NCBI GenBank assembly: GCA_017550405.1
Contig: JAFZPH010000030.1
Span: forward strand, 1 to 33,620
DNA length: 33,620 nt
Source: Bacteroidales bacterium
Lineage (GTDB): Bacteria; Bacteroidota; Bacteroidia; Bacteroidales; P3
Direction of reading: 5' to 3'
Shown here one piece after another: positions 8,553-15,487 of the stretch (position 1 is its first letter; each line of letters starts with the position of its first letter). Made by a program: the position numbers and the translations under genes. The notes beneath the pieces were generated by a model. That model worked only from the letters and a program-made list of their open reading frames with translations. It was not told where the DNA came from and ran no database searches.

Positions 8553-9659
8553 ATGAAAAAAGTTATCATTCTGCTCCTTTGTGTGCTGCCTCTCATGGCC
8601 ACTGCACAACGTTCCAAACACATTCCCAATGCACCTGTTGTCTCCCAGCCCCGCAATGTTATCTTCATCGTTGGCGACGGCATGGGTACAGCCCAAGTCT
8701 ACTCATCCATCGTGGCGCAAGACACCAGGGGCAGTGCCTTCCTGCGTTTCCCCTATAGCGGCTTCTCCCGCACCTATTCCTACAACCGCTATACCACCGA
8801 CTCCGGAGCGGGCGGCACAGCCCTCATGACCGGCCATAAGGTGGAGAACCGCCATATTGCCAAAGGACCCGACGGCACCGACTATAACTCTTTCCTCGTC
8901 GATGCCAAGCGTTTCTTCGGCAAGGCGGCAGGCTTTGTGGTCACCTGCAGCGTGCTCGATGCCACCCCCGCTTCCACCTATGCCCATGTTACCGACCGCA
9001 AGCTTTTCGACAGCATCAGCCTTCAGATGGCCCAGTGTCCCTTCGAAGTGATGATTGGTGGTGACCTGAACCATTTCCTTCCCGAAAACCGTAAGGACGG
9101 CCTTGCTCCCGTCGACACCCTCCGCGCCCGTGGCTACGACTTGGTGTACAATGTAATGGATATGGCGCAGAGCCGCAGCCGCAAAATCTGTGGTCTCCTC
9201 ACGCCCGACAATCCCGATAAGGCGATGACCCGTGGCCGCATGCTCACCCTCGGTGCCCTCAAGGCCATCGAGACCCTCAATAGCTACGACAATGGCTTCG
9301 TCCTCATGATTGAGGGTTCGCAGATTGACTGGGCTTGCCACAACAACGACAGCCTCTATCTTGCCGCCGAGATGGCCGACTTCGAAGACATGCTCCATGC
9401 CGTCCTCGACTTCGCCCAACGCGATGGGCAAACCCTTGTCGTCGTCACCGCCGACCATGAGACCGGTGGTCTTACGTTGAAAAATGGCAGCATCACCGAC
9501 CGCTACAACTGCCCCTCTTGGTCCACCGGTGGCCATACAGGTGTCATGGTTCCCGTTTTCTCCTACGGACCTGGGGCCAACCTCTTCAGCGGTGTGATGC
9601 AGAACACCGACTTTTACAGCAAGCTCATGCTCCTCATGGGTGCCAAGTGGAACCGATAA
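8553..9659 (+). CDS. Secreted alkaline phosphatase
   Basis: A 368-residue exported member of the PhoA-type alkaline phosphatase superfamily with a signal peptide ending near ATAQ (residue 19). The metal-binding and catalytic residues are recognisable: Asp42 in FIVGDGMG, nucleophile Ser84 in TDSGAGGTA, Glu254/Asp259/His263 in the EGSQIDWACH segment, Asp301-His302 in ADHETGG and a final His328 in GGHTG. It hydrolyses phosphomonoesters in the periplasm or at the surface. It is shorter than E. coli PhoA, like many Bacteroidota homologues. It follows upp after about 40 bp. A repeat-filled spacer and the transporter gene follow. Confidence 0.93.
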   Translation: MKKVIILLLCVLPLMATAQRSKHIPNAPVVSQPRNVIFIVGDGMGTAQVYSSIVAQDTRGSAFLRFPYSGFSRTYSYNRYTTDSGAGGTALMTGHKVENRHIAKGPDGTDYNSFLVDAKRFFGKAAGFVVTCSVLDATPASTYAHVTDRKLFDSISLQMAQCPFEVMIGGDLNHFLPENRKDGLAPVDTLRARGYDLVYNVMDMAQSRSRKICGLLTPDNPDKAMTRGRMLTLGALKAIETLNSYDNGFVLMIEGSQIDWACHNNDSLYLAAEMADFEDMLHAVLDFAQRDGQTLVVVTADHETGGLTLKNGSITDRYNCPSWSTGGHTGVMVPVFSYGPGANLFSGVMQNTDFYSKLMLLMGAKWNR

Positions 9660-9801
9660 TATGTGTTATGGATTGTGTTAACGTGTTAATGTGTTAATGT
9701 GTGAATCCTTGATTGACGAATTAACGAATTAACGCATTAACGCATTAACGCATTCAGGATGACTGACGAATTAACACAATAACGAATTAACGAATTACAA
9801 T
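9660..9801 (+). repeat. Intercistronic octamer-repeat block upstream of the AtoE-type gene
   Basis: The spacer has two halves. The distal half, about 9665-9703, carries GTTAATGT-type units (the inverse orientation). The proximal half, about 9714-9757 and 9766-9798, carries CATTAACG and AATTAACG units in the sense orientation, up to the ATG at 9802. The halves are largely complementary, with many G-U pairs possible in RNA, so a long imperfect hairpin could form. No protein is encoded here. Confidence 0.85.
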
Positions 9802-11178
9802 ATGATAAAGTTCTGTGTACGCCTGGTACAGCGTTGGCTGCCCGAACCCTTTATCTTCGCCATCATACTCACCTTTGTGGCTGCTGCATTGGCTATGCCC
9901 ATCTGCCATCAGACACCCCTCGAGGTCATCGACCACTGGGGCGGAGGAGTGTGGAATCTGCTCGCCTTCGCCATGCAGATGGCACTGGTCCTGGTATGCG
10001 GCTCGGCCCTTGCTGCTGCCCCTGTTGTCAAACGGGGCATCAGTCTGCTGGCCGCCATTCCCAAGACCCCCGTTGCCGCCATCGCTTTGGTCACCGCCAT
10101 CTCGGCACTTGCCTGCTGGCTCAACTGGGGCTTCGGACTTATTGTCGGTGTGATATTCGCCAAGGAAATCGCCCGCAAAATGCCGCAGATCGACTATCGG
10201 CTGCTCATCGCTTCAGCCTATAGCGGTTTCGTGGTGTGGCATGCTGGCCTTTCGGGTTCCATCCCCCTCACTATGGCCACCCCAGGCGAAGCCCTCACCA
10301 AGGCCACCAACGGAATTCTTACCAGCCCTGTGCCTGTATCCCAGACTATTCTCGACTATCATAATATCATCATCGTCTTGGTGGTCATGGTCGCCATCGT
10401 CGTCACCAACGCCTTGATGTATCCCAAGAAGGATGTCGTCACCGTGAATCCCGCACTCCTCGAAGAGGAAACCTCCTCCGCCACCAATGCCGGCAGCGTT
10501 GCAGCAAAGAGCAGCTCCGCCGATAAGCCCGTCCTCACTCCCGCTCAGCGCCTGGAGCAGTCGCGCCTGCTGTCGTGGATTGTCGCTGCTGTCGGGTTCA
10601 CCTATCTGGTGTATCATCTGGGATGGGGCGGCGGCTCGTTCGACCTCGGCAGTGTTATCATGCTCTTCCTATTTCTGGGCATCCTGCTTCACGGCACCCC
10701 TCTGGCCTATGTGCGTGCTTTCACCCAAGCCTCCAAAGGGGCGGCGGGCATCATCCTCCAGTTCCCTTTCTATGCCGGCATCATGGGCATCATCACAGGT
10801 GTTGGTTCCAGCGGCATCTCTTTCGGCACCGTCCTCAGCAATGCCTGCATCTCCGTCTCCAACGCCACCACCTATCCGCTCCTCACCTTCCTCTGCGCTG
10901 CGGTGCTGAACATGTTCGTCCCTTCGGGCGGTGGGCACTGGGCCATACAAGCCCCCATCATGTTCTCCGCTGGTGCCGACCTGGGTGTCGACCCAGGCCT
11001 TACGGGCATCGCCATTGCCTGGGGCGACGCGTGGACGAACCTCATCCAGCCCTTCTGGGCCATCCCGGCATTGGCCATCGCCAAACTCGACGCCAAGGAC
11101 ATCATGGGCTTCTGTCTCATCGACCTTTTGGTGACGGGGGTGGTCATCTGCAGCGGCCTCCTGATTTGGGCGATGTGA
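9802..11178 (+). CDS. AtoE-family short-chain fatty acid transporter
   Basis: A 458-residue polytopic inner-membrane protein of the short-chain fatty acid transporter (AtoE) family. It begins with the family's typical FVRLVQRWLPEPF-like N terminus, has about ten or more hydrophobic segments, a hydrophilic loop at roughly 213-250, and the conserved PSGGGHWAIQAP motif in the C-terminal half. It probably carries butyrate, acetoacetate or related acids across the inner membrane. No CoA-transferase or beta-ketothiolase gene lies nearby, so the substrate is not fixed by context. The following HD-domain gene starts 37 bp downstream. Confidence 0.9.
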   Translation: MIKFCVRLVQRWLPEPFIFAIILTFVAAALAMPICHQTPLEVIDHWGGGVWNLLAFAMQMALVLVCGSALAAAPVVKRGISLLAAIPKTPVAAIALVTAISALACWLNWGFGLIVGVIFAKEIARKMPQIDYRLLIASAYSGFVVWHAGLSGSIPLTMATPGEALTKATNGILTSPVPVSQTILDYHNIIIVLVVMVAIVVTNALMYPKKDVVTVNPALLEEETSSATNAGSVAAKSSSADKPVLTPAQRLEQSRLLSWIVAAVGFTYLVYHLGWGGGSFDLGSVIMLFLFLGILLHGTPLAYVRAFTQASKGAAGIILQFPFYAGIMGIITGVGSSGISFGTVLSNACISVSNATTYPLLTFLCAAVLNMFVPSGGGHWAIQAPIMFSAGADLGVDPGLTGIAIAWGDAWTNLIQPFWAIPALAIAKLDAKDIMGFCLIDLLVTGVVICSGLLIWAM

Positions 11179-11215
11179 CGGCGAACCGCTGTTGGCAATC
11201 ATTCGAAGCAAACCC

Positions 11216-11659
11216 ATGGATTGGCACGAACTATACGACTCGGCACTCACCATCGCCTCGCAGGCGCACGAAGGCCAGCGCGACAAGGCAGGCAACGACT
11301 ACATCCTTCACCCCCTCCGTGTGGCGGAGCGATGCCGTAGTCCGAAAGCCAAGATAGCGGCTCTGTTGCACGACACCCTTGAGGACACCGATGTAACTGC
11401 CCCCTACCTGTTGGAGCAAGGGTTCCCCACCGAGATTGTCGATGCCGTCCTCGCGGTGACGCGACGTGAGGGCGAACCCTACGACGAATATGTGCGCCGG
11501 GCCGCCGCCAACCCCATCGGCCGCGAAGTGAAACGCGCCGACCTCGAAGACAATATGGACATCCGTCGCCTGAACGAATTGTCCGACACCGATGTGGCGC
11601 GTCTCCGCAAATACCTCCGTGCATGGCACTACCTGCAAAGTCTTGATTCCAAGAGCTGA
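11216..11659 (+). CDS. Stand-alone HD hydrolase resembling the (p)ppGpp hydrolase domain of SpoT
   Basis: A 147-residue protein of the RelA/SpoT-type HD superfamily without a synthetase domain. Visible ligands are His18 in AHEGQRDKAG, His32 in YILHPLRVA, the pair His52-Asp53 in LLHDTLED, and a later Asp in KRADLEDN. Such small alarmone hydrolases (Mesh1-like) may degrade (p)ppGpp or act on NADPH, so the substrate is uncertain. I chose the ATG at 11216; an alternative TTG at 11192 would add eight residues not typical of the family. It is probably co-transcribed with the upstream transporter gene. Confidence 0.8.
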   Translation: MDWHELYDSALTIASQAHEGQRDKAGNDYILHPLRVAERCRSPKAKIAALLHDTLEDTDVTAPYLLEQGFPTEIVDAVLAVTRREGEPYDEYVRRAAANPIGREVKRADLEDNMDIRRLNELSDTDVARLRKYLRAWHYLQSLDSKS

Positions 11660-11727
11660 ACAATCAATCTACAGACCGCCCTGCCAACGGGTAGTGCAAC
11701 GATTTATGCTATTTAAAAAAAAAGTTG

Positions 11728-11735
11728 TATCTTTG
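11728..11735 (+). promoter_or_regulatory. Promoter -7 box for apt
   Basis: TATCTTTG at 11728-11735 is a perfect TAnnTTTG box in the common GTTGTATCTTTGCA context, 24 bp before the apt ATG. The upstream A-run (11716-11723) could act as an UP-like element. A -33 TTG is not obvious. Confidence 0.7.
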
Positions 11736-11758
11736 CAAATCGTATTTCGTTAAACACT

Positions 11759-12334
11759 ATGAACTATCTTGACATCATCAATCACTATCCCGACTTTCCC
11801 AAAGAGGGGATAGATTTTATCGACATACTGCCATTTCTTCAAAACAAAGAGGCTTTCAACCAGCTGATTGCCGACATCGACGCACACACCCATTACCCCA
11901 ATGTGGCCACCGTCGAAGCCCGCGGATTCCTCTTTGCCGCACCGCTGCTCACCCAATCCAAGCTGGTGCAGTCGGTTATCCCCATACGCAAGAAAGGCAA
12001 GCTCCCATACAATGAAGGCGACCTCCACGATGTCGAAATCCAGAAAGAGTACGGCAGCGACCATGTCTTCTATCGTCTCAGCGACATTGCCGCCGGTGTT
12101 CCCGAAGGCGACACTTTCAACATCACCTTTTTCGACGACATCCTCGCCACAGGCGGCACCGCTGTCGGCATAGCCGAAGCCCTCAACCGCGAGACTGTCA
12201 CTCTCAACGGCCGCCAGTACAAAGTCAAGGTGAAGGAATTCCTCTTCCTCGTCGAGTTCCCCGACCTCTACGACCACGACCGCATCAACGCCATCGCCCC
12301 CGTACACTCCTTTGCACAGGTCGAAGGCGATTGA
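11759..12334 (+). CDS. apt: Adenine phosphoribosyltransferase
   Basis: A 191-residue type I phosphoribosyltransferase. Residues 11-24 carry the adenine-enzyme signature DFPKEGIDFIDI, residues 53-62 VEARGFLFAA, and residues 123-134 the PRPP loop FFDDILATGGTA with the acidic pair Asp126-Asp127. It converts adenine and PRPP to AMP. It is slightly longer than the E. coli enzyme because of a strand-like insertion after the PRPP loop. With upp it gives the window two nucleobase-salvage enzymes. Confidence 0.9.
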   Translation: MNYLDIINHYPDFPKEGIDFIDILPFLQNKEAFNQLIADIDAHTHYPNVATVEARGFLFAAPLLTQSKLVQSVIPIRKKGKLPYNEGDLHDVEIQKEYGSDHVFYRLSDIAAGVPEGDTFNITFFDDILATGGTAVGIAEALNRETVTLNGRQYKVKVKEFLFLVEFPDLYDHDRINAIAPVHSFAQVEGD

Positions 12335-12538
12335 AGGTGATAGAGGTTGATATGTTGTAAGAATGTGAGAATGTGAGAATGTGTGAATGCGTGAATGTGT
12401 GAATGCGTGAATGCGTAAATCGAATCACGAATTAACGAAATAACGAAATAACGAATTGAAACCTATCAACATATAAACAGATCAACATATAAACAGATAA
12501 ACATATAAACGAAGTAACGAATTCAAATATTGACAATT
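12335..12538 (+). repeat. Long octamer-repeat block between apt and a small lipoprotein gene
   Basis: Three repeat styles follow one another. GTGAATGC-type units (about 12360-12418) are followed by AATTAACGAAAT-type units (12428-12458) and then by ATCAACAT/ATAAACAG units with an 8-bp period (12464-12515), up to the ATG at 12539. The segment 12405-12439 is an inverted near-copy of 3315-3349 upstream of tatC. No open frame with coding character is seen in these 204 bases. Confidence 0.85.
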
Positions 12539-12943
12539 ATGAAGAAAGCATTATTTGTTTTGATAGCCACCGCGTGTCTCTCCTTGGTCTCTTGTTTCAA
12601 GGAGTCGCAGTATTCCATCACTTATTACGGCGACCCTGACGAGGTGGCCAATGTCACCGTTTTCGAGTATGATTCCTCCTACGACCTCGTGGCCACACGC
12701 GAACGGAGAATCATCGTACCAGGTAAGGTCTACGAGATAACCTCTTCCGACTTGGCACACTACTTGGTGATAGGAGTGGAGGCCACTATGCATGGCCACA
12801 TCTCCGAATGGTACAGTAAGAATGTTTATGAGTTAGACCCCAAGTCGCCCATCCATATCGACGTCAGTTTCACCGATATGGAAATTCAAAGCACCAATCC
12901 TGTCAACGCATCGCACAGCGTGCAGCGTTACATGCACAAGTGA
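12539..12943 (+). CDS. Small lipoprotein of unknown function
   Basis: A 134-residue protein with a lipoprotein signal ending in LVSC (Cys19). After the anchor come strand-rich segments (ITYYGDP, VTVFEYDS, RIIVPGKVYEI) and a Ser/Asn/His-rich tail. I recognise no domain. The ATG at 12539 is preferred over a TTG three codons upstream. It lies behind the octamer-repeat block and converges on the DUF456 gene. Confidence 0.7.
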   Translation: MKKALFVLIATACLSLVSCFKESQYSITYYGDPDEVANVTVFEYDSSYDLVATRERRIIVPGKVYEITSSDLAHYLVIGVEATMHGHISEWYSKNVYELDPKSPIHIDVSFTDMEIQSTNPVNASHSVQRYMHK

Positions 12944-12973
12944 TTGCTGTCGTAAGCTGGTAAGAATGCCGGG

Positions 12974-13468
12974 TCATACCACGAGGTCGCGGATGACGAT
13001 GAAGGCTATTGCAATCCCGTAGACAAATTTCAGGCCTGTGCCGGTGAGGAAACCCACAAACGCACCCCAGGCGGCCTTCAAGGCTTCGCGCGACGCCTTG
13101 CCGCTAATCAATTCGCCCACAAAGGCCCCCACGAAAGGCCATAGGATAACTCCCAGCAGCCCCTGCGGGCCGAAGGGCAACCCGATGATGGAGACCACTA
13201 GTCCGATATTGCAGCCCCATACCCCTGCCTTGCTGCCCCCGAACTTCTTGGTGCTGAGCGACGGCACTACATAGTCTAGCACTGTGATGACGGTTGCTAT
13301 CAATGCGGTAACAACAAGGAACGTGGGCGAATAGTCGGCCACGGAGGTGAAGCTGAGCACCAGCACGGCGGCCCAGCTGAGCGGTGGTCCCGGCAATCCC
13401 GGGACGATGGAACCCGCAATCCCTATAAGGGCAAGGATAACGGCAAGGATGATCAGGAAAGTTTCCAT
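12974..13468 (-). CDS. DUF456 family membrane protein
   Basis: A 164-residue, very hydrophobic protein. It shows the DUF456 layout: an N-terminal helix pair around GIAGSIVPGLPGPPLSW, a central segment VLDYVVPSLSTKKFGGSK, and Gly-rich helices LPFGPQGLLGVILWPFVGAFVGEL ending near FVGFLTGTGLKF. The function of the family is unknown. The gene's upstream spacer, read on the minus strand, carries the same repeat array as the folA leader. The GNAT-HD gene lies upstream on the same strand. Confidence 0.88.
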   Translation of the reverse strand: METFLIILAVILALIGIAGSIVPGLPGPPLSWAAVLVLSFTSVADYSPTFLVVTALIATVITVLDYVVPSLSTKKFGGSKAGVWGCNIGLVVSIIGLPFGPQGLLGVILWPFVGAFVGELISGKASREALKAAWGAFVGFLTGTGLKFVYGIAIAFIVIRDLVV

Positions 13469-13470
13469 CA

Positions 13471-13542
13471 GTATTAATTCGTTAATTCGTTATTATTGTT
13501 GATAAGTTTATATGTTTATAAGTTTATACGGCTCGCAACAGA
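13471..13542 (-). repeat. Octamer-repeat block upstream of the DUF456 gene
   Basis: Read on the minus strand this goes from GTTGCGAGCCGTATAAAC through ATAAAC/ATCAAC octamers to AATTAACG units, ending three bases before the DUF456 start. Positions 13495-13539 are an inverted near-copy of 24059-24103. The array also overlaps the 3' end of the GNAT-HD gene, whose last codons are read through CAGATCAACA-like units. Confidence 0.85.
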
Positions 13543-14679
13543 TCAACAGATCAACATCAAGTGCCTCACTAGTTCATGCAGCCTGTCGGTGTCGTGTATC
13601 AGTTCGCGGAGCTTTTCCAGTTGGCGGGCGTTGCGCGATTGGGGGATATAGAGTTTCAAATACCCACCCTCGGCATATTTCTCATTAAGGTGCTGCAGTG
13701 TACGCTGCCATTGGGCTTCGCTGTCCAGATCGGGATAGTTTGAAAGACCATACTGGACGGTTCGGCGTATGATAGTCAAAGGCTCGATGTCGCGGTCGGC
13801 TTCGGCCACAATGCGTCCATACAAGCTTCGCGGCTCGGAAGAGGAAGAAGCCCTGTGGTCCTCAACGGCCTGGGCAATGGTCTCAATCTCTTCGGGACTG
13901 AACCATTTCCGCAGCTCAGCGTCCTCGCGTACGATGCGGCCGGAGACAAGGTGGTGCCTCTCCCGTCCCTCCACCACACCTGTGTCGTGGTAGGCAGCGA
14001 TGGTGTAAACCATATCGGGATTCAGTTCGGGATAGTGACCCGCCAGTTCCATGCTCTGAGCCATCACCACCTGCACATGGTCCAACCGGTGTGCCTGGTC
14101 GAAATGGTTGTATCGTGGCAGAATCTCCCGCTCCACATAACGTTTGAGACCGGCATTCACCATGGGGTACAGCATCTTTTGGTACGCCTCCCGCGGAGTG
14201 CCGTCGCGCATATACACCACGCCGCAGCGGGTGTAGCCGTGGCGCTGGAAGATATGCAGCATGATGTGGTTGCTCTTGTGGGTGTCCACCCGCACCGAGG
14301 CGCACTGGGCCTCGCTCCACGCAAAAGCGCATTGGGCGATACCGTGCACCCCCTCGGCGCATGCCAAGCGGTGGATGGTGCCGTAGGGTGTCGTGTCGTC
14401 CAGCCACTGCCCCTCCTCAATATAGGCATACGTGGGTTCGGGATCCAGCAGCAAGGCGAAATAACCCACCGCCACCTCGTCGAGGGTGACCACGTGGCCG
14501 ATGCCCTGTTCAATGTCGCTCCCTATCAGGTCGGCGCCGGGATACCCGTCCCACTGCACATGGTTGCCGTTGGCCCGCATGATGCTCCGCGAGTGTGCCA
14601 CCAGCTCCAGAATGCGGGGCACATCGTCCTTTTCAGCGGCACGCACAGCCAGCGGCAACCCTTCTCTGTCGGTCATCAT
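13543..14679 (-). CDS. GNAT acetyltransferase-HD phosphohydrolase fusion protein
   Basis: A 378-residue two-domain protein. Residues about 9-165 look like a GNAT N-acetyltransferase: RAAEKDDVPRILELV at the start, a beta-strand VGYFALLLDP, and a degenerate acetyl-CoA loop around RLACAEGVHGIAQ, followed by HIFQRHGYTRCG. Residues about 185-310 form an HD phosphohydrolase domain with His201 (LDHV), His231-Asp232 (AYHDTG), His242/243 and Asp295/Asp297 (EADRD). The C-terminal about 70 residues are helical and charged. Substrates are unknown. It starts 3 bp after the peroxidase stop (ATG 14679, alternative ATG 14676), so the two are probably translationally coupled. Confidence 0.85.
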   Translation of the reverse strand: MMTDREGLPLAVRAAEKDDVPRILELVAHSRSIMRANGNHVQWDGYPGADLIGSDIEQGIGHVVTLDEVAVGYFALLLDPEPTYAYIEEGQWLDDTTPYGTIHRLACAEGVHGIAQCAFAWSEAQCASVRVDTHKSNHIMLHIFQRHGYTRCGVVYMRDGTPREAYQKMLYPMVNAGLKRYVEREILPRYNHFDQAHRLDHVQVVMAQSMELAGHYPELNPDMVYTIAAYHDTGVVEGRERHHLVSGRIVREDAELRKWFSPEEIETIAQAVEDHRASSSSEPRSLYGRIVAEADRDIEPLTIIRRTVQYGLSNYPDLDSEAQWQRTLQHLNEKYAEGGYLKLYIPQSRNARQLEKLRELIHDTDRLHELVRHLMLIC

Positions 14680-14682
14680 GCA

Positions 14683-15327
14683 TCAAATCAGCTTACTGAC
14701 GGCCTCGGCGACGGCCTCGGCCGGGGCAGTGGGCTCAAAGCGGCAAACCACATTCCCCTCCCTGTCGATAAGGAACTTGGTGAAATTCCATTTGATGTCG
14801 GGATTGTCGGCATAAAGGCTGTCCTGCGCCTTGAAAGCGGCGTGGAGGTAGGCACCGCGCGGGTCGGTGGTGTCGAAGCCGCCAAAGGGGGCCTTGCTCT
14901 TCAGCCAGGTGTAGAGCGGGATGGCCTGCTCGCCGTTGACGTCGATTTTGGCCATCTGCGGGAAAGTGGTGCCGTAGGTACCCGTGCAGAAAGCGTGAAT
15001 CTCCTCGAAGGTGCCGGGAGCCTGCCCGCCAAACTGGTTGCAGGGGAAATCGAGAATCTCCAGTCCGCCGGCGTGGCATGCATCATACAGCGCCTGCAGC
15101 TCGGCATACTGCGGAGTGAAGCCGCACTGGGTGGCGGTGTTGACGATAAGCAGCACCTTGCCCTCGTAGTTGGCCATCGGTACCGTGTCGCCCGTGCCAT
15201 CCACTACACAGAATTGATAGATGTTGTCGAGGTTGGCCGTCTCGGCCGGTTCGGCGGTTTTCTGGTTGCAGGACCACAGCAGCAGTGCCGCTGTCAGGCA
15301 AACGCCAAGAAGTCTGATTGTTTTCAT
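14683..15327 (-). CDS. Glutathione peroxidase-family lipoprotein
   Basis: A 214-residue thiol peroxidase of the glutathione peroxidase fold, exported as a lipoprotein (LLWSC, Cys20). The catalytic tetrad is visible as Cys68 (NTATQCGFTPQY), Gln102 (FPCNQFGGQ), Trp180 and Asn181 (KWNFTKFLIDREG). Cys96 could be the resolving cysteine. Cys instead of selenocysteine and the probable resolving cysteine suggest a thioredoxin-like reductant. It reduces peroxides in the periplasm. It heads the GNAT-HD operon behind a TAnnTTTG promoter, and a 17-bp palindrome sits in its leader. Confidence 0.93.
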   Translation of the reverse strand: MKTIRLLGVCLTAALLLWSCNQKTAEPAETANLDNIYQFCVVDGTGDTVPMANYEGKVLLIVNTATQCGFTPQYAELQALYDACHAGGLEILDFPCNQFGGQAPGTFEEIHAFCTGTYGTTFPQMAKIDVNGEQAIPLYTWLKSKAPFGGFDTTDPRGAYLHAAFKAQDSLYADNPDIKWNFTKFLIDREGNVVCRFEPTAPAEAVAEAVSKLI

Positions 15328-15359
15328 CTGATATTATTTTATTGATATTAATATTGTTA

Positions 15360-15376
15360 TGCGGACATCGTCCGCA
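15360..15376 (-). promoter_or_regulatory. Perfect 7-bp inverted repeat in the peroxidase gene leader
   Basis: TGCGGAC and GTCCGCA flank a 3-base spacer, just downstream of the predicted start of transcription and about 33 bp before the coding start. It could be an operator or a small RNA hairpin. The GC-rich palindrome stands out in an A/T-rich leader. Confidence 0.45.
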
Positions 15377-15388
15377 CATTGTCAATTG

Positions 15389-15396
15389 CAAATATA
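15389..15396 (-). promoter_or_regulatory. Promoter -7 box for the peroxidase operon
   Basis: On the minus strand this reads TATATTTG, a perfect TAnnTTTG box followed by CAATTG. Transcription would start near 15382, leaving a leader of about 55 nt. The -33 element is not clear. Confidence 0.6.
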
Positions 15397-15487
15397 CAAA
15401 TAATAATCCTCTTGGCATTCAATTTCGCCTCAAAATAGCCAACATTTTTTCACACTGGGAGGGTCTGCCTGCCTCGGTTTCGGCTTT

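Noticed and set aside
12335..12538. CRISPR-like array
   Set aside because: The repeat units are 8 bp, degenerate and adjacent without spacers, and no cas gene is in the window.
13855..15345. A plus-strand open frame of 496 codons
   Set aside because: It lies opposite the GNAT-HD and peroxidase genes, which show clear family motifs and coupled starts. The plus-strand product has no domain and no promoter.
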